A stretch of 26,200 bases of DNA from Gammaproteobacteria bacterium (lineage in GTDB: Bacteria; Pseudomonadota; Gammaproteobacteria; PS1; Pseudothioglobaceae), in contig DNJI01000012.1 of the NCBI GenBank assembly GCA_003489145.1, positions 5,286 to 31,485 of the forward strand, given 5' to 3'. A program made the translations under genes and the position numbers. Under the pieces are notes generated by a model, which searched no databases, had not been told where the DNA came from, and was given only the letters and a program-made list of their open reading frames with translations. Shown one piece after another: positions 15,054-22,140 of the stretch; position 1 is the first letter of the stretch, and each line of letters starts with the position of its first letter.

Positions 15054-15141
15054 CTTTTACTGCGTTAGACTTTTCAAAACTCTTAATCACATAGTTTCAT
15101 CTATGCTCAATCGAGATTTTGTAAAATCTGCCTTGTAAAAG
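15054..15141. repeat. 88-base imperfect inverted repeat, possible intergenic repeat element
   Basis: The outer arms CTTTTAC (15054-15060) and GTAAAAG (15135-15141) match exactly. Inside, 15068-15082 and 15111-15128 pair imperfectly (small bulges), and a core hairpin CATAG (15090-15094) / CTATG (15101-15105) sits at the centre. The whole can fold into one long hairpin. It lies between dsrE2 and its terminator. I know of similar short palindromic intergenic repeats in marine gammaproteobacteria, but only one copy is seen in this window, so repeat status is inference. Confidence 0.5.
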
Positions 15142-15174
15142 AAAGAAATACTAGTAAAAAAAGTAGACACTAAT

Positions 15175-15200
15175 AAAAAACCGCCTTTAGGCGGTTTTTT
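15175..15200. terminator. Bidirectional Rho-independent terminator between dsrE2 and the HAD gene
   Basis: A-run, stem CCGCC/GGCGG (15181-15185 and 15190-15194) with a TTTA loop, then six T. The flanking A6 and T6 make it work in both directions: for tusA-dsrE2 on plus and for the seven-function operon ending at 15213 on minus. Confidence 0.88.
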
Positions 15201-15212
15201 ATTGTCTAAGCA

Positions 15213-15866
15213 TTAATGCCAATCTAAACTCGGCCAGCCCTTATCGGTAGCAATTTGAGTCAATTGTTCATCGGCATTTACTACCACAGGATAATCTACC
15301 AGCTCTAGCATTGGTAAGTCATTATGCGAATCTGAATAAAAGCTAGCACCTTTAATGCTTTCGCCAGTTTTGGCTAACCACTGATTAAGATGGCCAATCT
15401 TACCTGACTGAAAGCAAGGTTCACCCGCCACTTTCCCCGTGTATTGCCCGTCTTTCATTTCAGCCTCAGTCGCCAACAAATGATCGATACCATACTTCGC
15501 CACAATAGGCGCTGTCACAAAACGATTAGTCGCAGTAATGACCAACAAAGTATCACCTTTATCTCGATGCGCATCGACTACTGCTTGTGCTTTAGGTAAC
15601 AAAATAGAGTCTATCTTTGAGCGCATAAACTGCTGATGCCACTCATTCAATGTAGCAAGAGGGTACTGAGATAAGGGCGCCAAACAGAATTCTAAATATT
15701 CATTAATATCAAGCTTACCTAAGGCATACTGATCAAAAAAATATTGATTTTTAACTTGATAAGTGTCACTGTCTACCGCGCCAATTTCACTCATGAATTC
15801 ACCCCAGAGAAAATCACTGTCTCCGCCAATTAGGGTTTTGTCTAAATCAAAAATTGCCAATGCCAT
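15213..15866 (-). CDS. HAD subfamily IB hydrolase (SerB-like phosphatase)
   Basis: A 217-residue haloacid-dehalogenase phosphatase, likely cytosolic, of the IB subfamily (TIGR01490-like). Motif I is FDLDKTL (D7 nucleophile, D9 acid/base), motif II is ITATN (about 109-113), motif III is probably K152 or nearby, and motif IV is SDSHNDLPML (about 178-187) for magnesium. A helical cap sits between motifs I and II. Members act on phosphoserine, phosphatidylglycerol phosphate or other small phosphates, so the substrate is not known. It is the last gene of the pabC-mltG operon; its ATG lies 1 base after the LOG-family stop, and it ends at the bidirectional terminator. Confidence 0.88.
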   Translation of the reverse strand: MALAIFDLDKTLIGGDSDFLWGEFMSEIGAVDSDTYQVKNQYFFDQYALGKLDINEYLEFCLAPLSQYPLATLNEWHQQFMRSKIDSILLPKAQAVVDAHRDKGDTLLVITATNRFVTAPIVAKYGIDHLLATEAEMKDGQYTGKVAGEPCFQSGKIGHLNQWLAKTGESIKGASFYSDSHNDLPMLELVDYPVVVNADEQLTQIATDKGWPSLDWH

Positions 15867-15867
15867 A

Positions 15868-16458
15868 TTATGCCTCGAATATCCCTAGTATTTCTTCAAC
15901 ACTATCAACCAGTTCAAATGAGTCTAAGTCTGTTGAATTAATATACTGATTATTCTCTAAAGTATTAAACCAAGTTAATAAAGGTGTCCAAAATGTTGAA
16001 TCAAATAACAAAATTTTAATCTGTTTGCCTTTTCTTGTTTGCACTAACGTTAATATCTCCATCAACTCATCAGCAGTGCCAAATCCACCTGGGAAAAATA
16101 CACAAGCATCAGCATGTTTAATTAACATAACTTTGCGAGTAAAAAAATGTTCAAACAATAAGCATTCATTCAAATACGGGTTTGGTGTTTGCTCTTTTGG
16201 TAGTTTGATATTTAAACCAATGCTTTTAGATTTCCCCTCAAATGCACCATGATTAGCTGCCTGCATAATGCCAGGTCCAGCACCGGTTAAAACATTAAAT
16301 CCAGCATCAGACAAAGACTTGCCCAATTGATAAGCTTTTTGGGCTAAAGGGTCATCTTGGGCGATGCGTGAAGAACCAAAAATGGTGATGTTATTATCAA
16401 ACTTCTCAAGCGCAGTTTGCGCCTTATTCAGTTCTGACTCAACAACATCAATCTTCAT
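15868..16458 (-). CDS. LOG-family Rossmann protein (nucleotide phosphoribohydrolase type)
   Basis: A 196-residue protein of the TIGR00730/LOG family, often mislabelled lysine decarboxylase. It has the Rossmann start TIFGSSRIA, GAGPGIMQAANHGAF (about 59-73) and the family signature PGGFGTADELMEILT (about 123-137), with the arginine of FFTRKVML that completes the active site. Characterised members cleave nucleoside 5'-monophosphates (plant-type cytokinin precursors, AMP or other purines) into base and ribose 5-phosphate; the bacterial role is usually nucleotide salvage. Its ATG overlaps the hemL stop by 4 bases (ATGA), so it is coupled to hemL. The exact substrate cannot be read from sequence. 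Confidence 0.9.
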   Translation of the reverse strand: MKIDVVESELNKAQTALEKFDNNITIFGSSRIAQDDPLAQKAYQLGKSLSDAGFNVLTGAGPGIMQAANHGAFEGKSKSIGLNIKLPKEQTPNPYLNECLLFEHFFTRKVMLIKHADACVFFPGGFGTADELMEILTLVQTRKGKQIKILLFDSTFWTPLLTWFNTLENNQYINSTDLDSFELVDSVEEILGIFEA

Positions 16459-17738
16459 AATTTAGCAAATACGCGTCCTGTTGCATCAATCGTTGCTTGA
16501 ATATCTTCATCGGTATGTGCACTTGACACAAAGCCCGCCTCATAGGCAGAAGGCGCCATATAAACACCCTCTTCTAGCATTAAGTGATAGAATTTCTTAA
16601 AGCGCTCTACATCACACGCAGAGGTTTCATCAAAGTTAGTAACAGCGTTTGAATCTGTAAAGAAAAGGCCAAACATGCCACCCACAACATTAGCAGTCAT
16701 GCCGATATTATTGGCTTTGGCTTGAGCCAAAATTCCATCGGTTAGCATTTGCACTTTTTTGTTCAAATTTTGATAAAAATTCACATCATCTGTCAAGGTA
16801 TTGAGCATCGCCAAACCTGCTGACATCGACATTGGATTACCTGAAAGCGTACCGGCTTGATACACGGGCCCAAGTGGGGCGATGTATTCCATAATTTCAC
16901 GCTTACCACCAAAGGCACCTACCGGTAGTCCGCCGCCAATCACTTTACCTAAGGTGGTTAAATCTGGCTTTACACCGTAATAAGCTTGTGCACCGCCAAG
17001 CGCAACGCGAAAGCCAGTCATCACTTCGTCAAAAATAAGTACCACACCATGGGTATCACAAACTTCGCGCAACCCTTGCAAAAATCCATCAACTGGTGGG
17101 ATGCAGTTCATATTACCGGCAACAGGCTCAACAATAATACAAGCCACTTCATCGCCAACTTCACTTAGCACTTCACGCACTTGATCGATGTTATTGTATT
17201 CCAATGTTAGTGTATGTTCGGCCAATGCCGCAGGTACGCCTGGTGAGGTTGGCACGCCAAGCGTTAATGCGCCTGAGCCCGCTTTAACCAAGAGTGAATC
17301 TGAATGACCATGATAACAACCTTCAAACTTTACAATTTTGTCTCTACCGGTAAAGCCACGTGCCAATCGAATAGCACTCATGGTAGCTTCTGTACCTGAG
17401 CTTACCATGCGCACCAGTTCAATTGATGGCACCAGTTCGCATACTTTTTTCGCCAAGGTAGTTTCAATTTCAGTCGGTGCGCCAAAGCCCAAACCTTTTT
17501 CTAAAGTTTCTTTAACTGCATTAATCACTGCTTGATTTGCATGACCTAAAATCATTGGCCCCCATGAGGCTACATAATCAATATATTTTTTACCATCTGC
17601 ATCAAATAAATAAGCGCCCTCACCTTTGGTGAAGAAAATTGGGTTTCCACCCACGCCATTAAAAGCACGTACCGGAGAGTTGACACCGCCCGGAATAACG
17701 GTTTTTGCTTGTTCAAATAAATTGTCTGATTGGCTCAT
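16455..17738 (-). CDS. hemL: Glutamate-1-semialdehyde 2,1-aminomutase
   Basis: PLP enzyme that makes 5-aminolevulinate from glutamate-1-semialdehyde in the C5 heme pathway. The 427-residue product has the start IPGGVNSPVRAF, the PLP-phosphate turn SSGTEATM (113-120), EGCYHGHSD and FDEVMTGFRV. It has the Schiff-base lysine K265 in TTLGKVIGGGLPVG. Length is standard (E. coli 426). An AAGGAG site lies 7 bases before the ATG; a tiny ATG-GCA-TGA reading frame overlaps the start but is probably chance. It supplies heme for the many cytochromes of this lineage. It sits 12 bases downstream of holB in the same operon. Confidence 0.96.
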   Translation of the reverse strand: MSQSDNLFEQAKTVIPGGVNSPVRAFNGVGGNPIFFTKGEGAYLFDADGKKYIDYVASWGPMILGHANQAVINAVKETLEKGLGFGAPTEIETTLAKKVCELVPSIELVRMVSSGTEATMSAIRLARGFTGRDKIVKFEGCYHGHSDSLLVKAGSGALTLGVPTSPGVPAALAEHTLTLEYNNIDQVREVLSEVGDEVACIIVEPVAGNMNCIPPVDGFLQGLREVCDTHGVVLIFDEVMTGFRVALGGAQAYYGVKPDLTTLGKVIGGGLPVGAFGGKREIMEYIAPLGPVYQAGTLSGNPMSMSAGLAMLNTLTDDVNFYQNLNKKVQMLTDGILAQAKANNIGMTANVVGGMFGLFFTDSNAVTNFDETSACDVERFKKFYHLMLEEGVYMAPSAYEAGFVSSAHTDEDIQATIDATGRVFAKL

Positions 17739-17750
17739 GCCATAACTCCT

Positions 17751-18782
17751 TTATGTTCTAGTAATTTGCGGGTAGCGTTTTAAATGTGTAATGTGTGACC
17801 ACACAATCAAAACATTATCCAATAATAATTTAATATTCACGGTGGTTTTTGATAAGTTAATCGCATGATAAATATCGTCTAACAATCTAAACAAAAAATC
17901 TGGTCTTACTGTTTTCACTACTTGATTTAGCTCAACCAAGCCACCTTCATGACCTAACGATCTCAACCGGATACCCTCAATCACCAAATTTTGCAGGCAA
18001 TTCAGAACTGCAACTTCGTTGCCTTCAAAATCTTGCACTTGGCTTAGTGTGGTTGGATGTGCCGCCATGTCTAACAATTGATTTTGCCAATTTTGATAAT
18101 GAATAAATCCATCGCCGGACAACTCTGAAAGTACCTTAAAAGGCACGCCGTGCGTATTTTCTAATAATTGTGCCACGTCAAAATCTGCATTTTGCGTTTG
18201 ACTAATATGCTCTTCAAGCCAAGTTTGCGTTGCCTCGTCATAGGCCGGAGAAAGGTGTACGCTTTGACAGCGGGACAAAATAGTTGCTGGCAAATTCTTA
18301 GGATTGTGCGCCAACAAAATAATCAGCGTATTGTCTCGAGGCTCTTCTAATGTTTTCAACAAACTATTGGCCGCACTTGTATTCATTTGGTCTGCATAAA
18401 ACAACACGCCAATTTGTAAATCATCAGCGGTTTTGTTTAATGCCTCACAAAAAGCACGAATTTGATTAATGCGAATATTTTTTGATTCTACGCCTCGATC
18501 ATTAACTTCGGTTCGACAATACACCATGTTCGGATAATGCGATCTACGAATTAACGTCGAAACTTCTAGTGTTTCTTTTGGATTATCTTTAGCAATAGCG
18601 CGACATACACGGCACTCACCACAAGATTGATCATGGCACAATAAAGTTTGCACCAATTGCTGCATCAATTCAAACTTGCCCATCTGGGGCATGCCAGTAA
18701 TTAGCAATGCATGTGGCAGATGATTTTGATCAATCATCTGCTTGAGTTTTGTAAAGGCAGACTTATGCCAAGGCAGCATCAT
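17751..18782 (-). CDS. holB: DNA polymerase III delta' subunit
   Basis: Clamp-loader subunit that, with tau/gamma and delta, opens the sliding clamp during replication. The 343-residue product begins with the AAA+ fold LPHALLITGMPQMGK (about 22-36; a weak P-loop, as is usual for delta', which does not hydrolyse ATP). The zinc module is C49, C54, C57, C60. It has the sensor segment NTSAANSLLKTLEEP, IILLAHNPKNLPATILSRCQ with the SRC motif that contacts the neighbouring subunit, and a helical C-terminal domain. Its ATG overlaps the tmk stop by 4 bases (ATGA). The mltG-tmk-holB order is conserved in gammaproteobacteria. Confidence 0.93.
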   Translation of the reverse strand: MMLPWHKSAFTKLKQMIDQNHLPHALLITGMPQMGKFELMQQLVQTLLCHDQSCGECRVCRAIAKDNPKETLEVSTLIRRSHYPNMVYCRTEVNDRGVESKNIRINQIRAFCEALNKTADDLQIGVLFYADQMNTSAANSLLKTLEEPRDNTLIILLAHNPKNLPATILSRCQSVHLSPAYDEATQTWLEEHISQTQNADFDVAQLLENTHGVPFKVLSELSGDGFIHYQNWQNQLLDMAAHPTTLSQVQDFEGNEVAVLNCLQNLVIEGIRLRSLGHEGGLVELNQVVKTVRPDFLFRLLDDIYHAINLSKTTVNIKLLLDNVLIVWSHITHLKRYPQITRT

Positions 18783-19405
18783 AGTGAGTCCAAAATAACT
18801 TTAATCTGCTGCTTGGTGTGTTCTACCGTTTGTGAAGAATCAATCAACTTAATACGATCTGGAAACTGTTCAGATCGGTCGATATAGGCTTGCCTTACTC
18901 GGTTAAAAAAGTCTGTAGCCTCAAGCTCAATCCGGTCTTTCTTACCTCGTGATTCCACTCGAGACATACCAATCTCAACCGGTACATCTAATAGTAACGT
19001 CATGTCCGGGGTGAAGTCTTGCAATACCCATTGTTCTAATTGTGCAATACGCTCAACATCCAAACCTCTACCACCGCCCTGATACGCATAAGAAGCATCA
19101 GTAAAGCGGTCACTCAATACCCAATCACCTTGTTTTAAAGCGGGCATGATTTTATTTTGAATGTGCTCGTTTCTTGCCGCAAACATCAACATCAGCTCTG
19201 TATCAGCATGCATTTTTCCTGTTGAATTGCTCAATAAAAGAGTTCGAATCTTCTCGCCTACATCTGTACCGCCGGGTTCACGGGTCAAAATAACATTAAC
19301 ACCTTTGGCTTTCAAATAGTCACAAATAAAGGTAATTTGTGTGCTTTTTCCTGCACCCTCAACCCCATCAATAGTGATAAATTTTCCTCTTTGCATGCCA
19401 GTCAT
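18779..19405 (-). CDS. tmk: Thymidylate kinase
   Basis: Phosphorylates dTMP to dTDP, essential for dTTP supply. The 208-residue product shows the P-loop GVEGAGKST (14-22), TREPGGTDVGEKIR, the DRFTDASYAYQGGGRG nucleotide/dTMP site and the lid region VESRGKKDRIE with its basic residues. Length matches E. coli Tmk (213). Two starts are possible, ATG at 19405 and ATG at 19396 (MQRGKFI); neither has a clear Shine-Dalgarno, and I keep the longer. It begins 1 base after the pabC-mltG stop and overlaps holB by 4 bases, so all three are coupled. Confidence 0.95.
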   Translation of the reverse strand: MTGMQRGKFITIDGVEGAGKSTQITFICDYLKAKGVNVILTREPGGTDVGEKIRTLLLSNSTGKMHADTELMLMFAARNEHIQNKIMPALKQGDWVLSDRFTDASYAYQGGGRGLDVERIAQLEQWVLQDFTPDMTLLLDVPVEIGMSRVESRGKKDRIELEATDFFNRVRQAYIDRSEQFPDRIKLIDSSQTVEHTKQQIKVILDSL

Positions 19406-19406
19406 T

Positions 19407-21206
19407 TTATAGGTTTTTTAGGTATTTATTAATATTGTCTCGATGTTGTTTATAAGTTTTTGCAAAGGCATGACTGCCATCTTTTTTTGCAACAAAATAC
19501 AAGGTATCCCCCGAAGCTGGATGCATAGCCGCCCGCAATGAAGCCTGGCCAACAGAGCCAATCGCTGTCGGTGGTAAGCCTTTGTGTCGATAGGTATTAT
19601 AAGGGCTGTCAAATTTCAAATCTTGCTTACTGAGTGAGCCTTGATATCGACTACCCAAAGCATACACAACGCTGGGGTCGGTTTGCAGGCGCATGCCTTT
19701 TTTTAAACGACGCATAAACACACCTGCTATTTTTGATTTTTCTTCATTGTGTGCAGTTTCTTTCTCAATCAAGGATGCCAATACTAGCGCCTCATCTGCA
19801 TTTTTTAAATTTAACGTCTTATCACGTCCTTGCCATTCAATAGTTAGCCTTTCTTGCATCATTTGATGGGCCCTTTTAAACACACTGGCAATACTATCAC
19901 CATAATTAATCTGATAAGTATCTGGCCAAAAATAGCCTTCATAAGGCTTTTTAATACCCGCTAAACGCATGGTCTCATCTAATGAACCACTAGATTCTAA
20001 CGACTTGGTGATAAGCAACTGTTGGTAATAATGGGACACGGTTTTGCCTTCAATCAAGGTGATATTTCGATTGGCTACTTTTGCCGATGAGAAGTTCCCT
20101 AGTAACTCAATTACACCCATATTTGGATGTATATCATAATAGCCAGATTTAAGTTTTGATTCAAGATCAAGCGCTTTGGCTACAGTCACTAAAAAATAGC
20201 TTGAATGAATCAAGCCATAGCTTTTAAGATCCTTCGCTGTTGAGGTGATATTAGCACCCTTGGGTAATTGATAAACAAAAGACTCGACAGTTTTAATCAT
20301 ATTTGCCCAATAAGCCCAAGCTAATATTAACGCGACAACTGATGCTAAGAAAATTTTAAAATAAGGCTTTTTAGATTTTAATAAAACCGCATTTTTTCGT
20401 TTTGAAATATAGCGATTAAAAGCATGTGCTATTTTCTGTGTTGCTTGTTGTTGAGTAAACACCTTGTCATTAATTTTTGTAATAGGTTTAATACCAATAA
20501 CGCTATTGGTCATAAACACTTCATCACATTCGCACAACTCTTGTAGTGTGATTGCGCCTACATTAACCTGCAAACCTAAATCAGACGCTATTTTTAACAC
20601 CGCTGAGCGGCGTGTACCCTCAATACCGCACTCATCCAAACCTGGGGTTAATAGCACACCGGACTTCAATGCAAAAATATTACCTTGAGTTACTGAAATA
20701 ACATAACCATTATCATCCAGCATAATACATTCATCACTATGCATGTCTGCTCTGGCCAATATTTGCTCAAGACGATTACAGTGTTTGATATTAGACAGCA
20801 ATTGGTTGGTTGCATAGCCACTTTGACACGTGGTTAATGTGCACTGCTTAAGTGTTTGTTTTGGCACTGAAGATACAATAATGATACGAGTTGGTTCAAT
20901 ATCTGTCTCAAATCCATAGCCTCGCTTGCTTTCACCACGAGAAAGCATCACCTTCACCACTGCCTGATTTAGCTTGGCTATCGATAGTGCTTTAACAATA
21001 TCTTTTAGCCATTGTTTTTCACTAACGGGGTTAATTTTAAGCTGAACACGGCCTTTTTCTAGTCGTGCAAAATGCTCATTCCATAACAACAAACGCCCCT
21101 CTTTAACCAAACAGGTTTCAAATAAACCATCGCCAAATTGTGTCAGGCGATTAAACACACTGAGCTTGGTTTGTTTTTTTCCGTTAATTAATACGATACG
21201 ACTCAT
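19407..21206 (-). CDS. PabC-MltG fusion: aminodeoxychorismate lyase + endolytic transglycosylase
   Basis: One uninterrupted 599-codon frame carries two complete enzymes. Residues 1-270 are a fold-type IV PLP enzyme of the PabC type (4-amino-4-deoxychorismate lyase, making p-aminobenzoate for folate). It has the QFGDGLFET start, the Schiff-base lysine K141 in KHCNRLEQI, DECIMLDDNGYV, and the C-terminal MTNSVIGIKPI. Residues about 284-303 are a membrane helix after a basic stretch. Residues about 312-599 are MltG (YceG), the periplasmic terminase of peptidoglycan strands, with a LysM-like part, SLIEKETAH (catalytic E481), LQTDPSVVYALG and the SPYNTY...GLPPTAIG end. The order pabC-mltG-tmk-holB matches E. 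coli, where the first two are separate genes. Predicted topology is sound: PabC inside, MltG outside. It heads the operon. Confidence 0.93.
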   Translation of the reverse strand: MSRIVLINGKKQTKLSVFNRLTQFGDGLFETCLVKEGRLLLWNEHFARLEKGRVQLKINPVSEKQWLKDIVKALSIAKLNQAVVKVMLSRGESKRGYGFETDIEPTRIIIVSSVPKQTLKQCTLTTCQSGYATNQLLSNIKHCNRLEQILARADMHSDECIMLDDNGYVISVTQGNIFALKSGVLLTPGLDECGIEGTRRSAVLKIASDLGLQVNVGAITLQELCECDEVFMTNSVIGIKPITKINDKVFTQQQATQKIAHAFNRYISKRKNAVLLKSKKPYFKIFLASVVALILAWAYWANMIKTVESFVYQLPKGANITSTAKDLKSYGLIHSSYFLVTVAKALDLESKLKSGYYDIHPNMGVIELLGNFSSAKVANRNITLIEGKTVSHYYQQLLITKSLESSGSLDETMRLAGIKKPYEGYFWPDTYQINYGDSIASVFKRAHQMMQERLTIEWQGRDKTLNLKNADEALVLASLIEKETAHNEEKSKIAGVFMRRLKKGMRLQTDPSVVYALGSRYQGSLSKQDLKFDSPYNTYRHKGLPPTAIGSVGQASLRAAMHPASGDTLYFVAKKDGSHAFAKTYKQHRDNINKYLKNL

Positions 21207-21214
21207 AGCCTAGT

Positions 21215-21242
21215 ATTATAATTCAGTGTCTTCGTAAAGCAA
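21215..21242 (-). promoter_or_regulatory. Putative promoter of the pabC-mltG operon
   Basis: On the minus strand TTGCTT (21237-21242) and a perfect TATAAT (21215-21220) are spaced 16 bases apart. The box ends 8 bases before the ATG at 21206 and no good Shine-Dalgarno lies between, so the message may start at or within two bases of the ATG. Confidence 0.5.
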
Positions 21243-21245
21243 CAC

Positions 21246-21292
21246 AAGTCTAAAAGACTTTTATTAAATAAACTGTTTAGCAGTTTATTTAA
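21246..21292. promoter_or_regulatory. Two tandem perfect hairpins/palindromes in the divergent intergenic region
   Basis: 21246-21260: AAGTCT, AAA, AGACTT. 21264-21292: a perfect 12-base stem (TTAAATAAACTG) with a TTTAG loop. They lie between the pabC-mltG promoter and the DUF302 promoter, upstream of both genes, so they are not terminators of either. Operator sites or a structured small transcript are possible; I see no other coding content in the 217-base gap. Confidence 0.45.
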
Positions 21293-21347
21293 TCATACAA
21301 AGCTCAACCCTTTATCGACCTAACATTATTTTATGCAAGAGTATTGC

Positions 21348-21377
21348 TTGACACTTGAGCAAAATGGGTGATAAAAT
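21348..21377 (+). promoter_or_regulatory. Sigma-70 promoter of the DUF302 gene
   Basis: A consensus TTGACA (21348-21353) and TAAAAT (21372-21377), spacer 18 bases, 46 bases before the ATG at 21424. A GGGGAG ribosome binding site follows. One of the best promoter matches in the window, so expression is probably high. Confidence 0.65.
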
Positions 21378-21423
21378 CCGGAGTTCTTATTAGTTTTAAT
21401 TAAATAAAAAGGGGAGTAAAAAA

Positions 21424-22077
21424 ATGAGTGGAATTATTAATATTGTTAAATGGGTGCTGATGGTTGTCGGTGCAATCGCTATTTATTACGGCGTATCACT
21501 ACAAGTGAAATATAATGGCGTTACTGGAAAAATTATTAGTGAGGTAATCTCACCAACACTACATCCAGAATCAATGTCTAAGGTTTATATGCCAATGGCT
21601 AACACTTTATTAGAGACTGGTGATATCACCATGGCCTCAATTGTGCGTGTCAAGGTGGCTGATGATGTCACTAACGAAGATGTTGAAGAAGCAATGGAAA
21701 GTATTGCAACCGAAGAAGGTATCCGCTCTGTAGGCATGTTGCCTTTATCAGAAATGGTTGAATTACAAACTAATGCTCCTGGTGTAACAAAAGGACATGC
21801 AGATTTCAAGGCTCAAAGATTCCTTAAAATTTACCAATACTGTGCACCGCGTACTGCGATGACGATGGTTGAGCATTCAGATGCATTCTCAGCTTACTTA
21901 CCTTGTCGATTAGCATTGATTGAAGATAAGCAAGGTCAAAGATGGCTGTACACATTAGACATGAATGCGATGATCTATGGTGGTGCAGAATTACCTGAGT
22001 ACTTACTTGAAAAAGCACTAGATGTTCAGCGTGTTATTACTCGTATCCAAAATGGTGGTGCAGAAGGCGACTTCTAA
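21424..22077 (+). CDS. Membrane-anchored DUF302 protein
   Basis: A 217-residue protein with one N-terminal membrane helix (about residues 7-25), then a soluble, probably periplasmic part. The C-terminal two thirds fit the DUF302 pattern: APRTAMTMVEHSDAFSAYLP, CRLALIEDKQGQRWLYTL, a DMNAMIYGG segment and the GDF end. DUF302 has no firmly known activity; members are common in sulfur-oxidising bacteria and some lie near sulfur genes. C137 and C156 are the only cysteines, the latter in the conserved LPCR motif. It has its own strong promoter, a strong ribosome binding site and its own terminator, so it is a stand-alone, probably abundant product. No operon partner hints at its role. Confidence 0.82.
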   Translation: MSGIINIVKWVLMVVGAIAIYYGVSLQVKYNGVTGKIISEVISPTLHPESMSKVYMPMANTLLETGDITMASIVRVKVADDVTNEDVEEAMESIATEEGIRSVGMLPLSEMVELQTNAPGVTKGHADFKAQRFLKIYQYCAPRTAMTMVEHSDAFSAYLPCRLALIEDKQGQRWLYTLDMNAMIYGGAELPEYLLEKALDVQRVITRIQNGGAEGDF

Positions 22078-22095
22078 ACAATTAACTTAATTGTT

Positions 22096-22122
22096 AAAAA
22101 CCGTCCTTTTGGGCGGTTTTTT
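22096..22122 (+). terminator. Rho-independent terminator after the DUF302 gene
   Basis: AAAAA, stem CCGTCC/GGGCGG (22101-22106 and 22111-22116, one G-U pair), loop TTTT, then six T. It resembles the terminator at 15175-15200 in sequence. It ends 19 bases before the next gene on the same strand. Confidence 0.87.
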
Positions 22123-22140
22123 ATTGTCTAAAATAAGACC

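Noticed and set aside
15868..16458. Lysine decarboxylase label for the LOG-family gene
   Set aside because: The PGGxGT motif belongs to LOG phosphoribohydrolases; there is no PLP-binding lysine motif of a decarboxylase.
17741..17749. Three-codon frame ATG-GCA-TGA overlapping the hemL start
   Set aside because: Sits 2 bases after the Shine-Dalgarno, too close for good initiation, and is likely chance.
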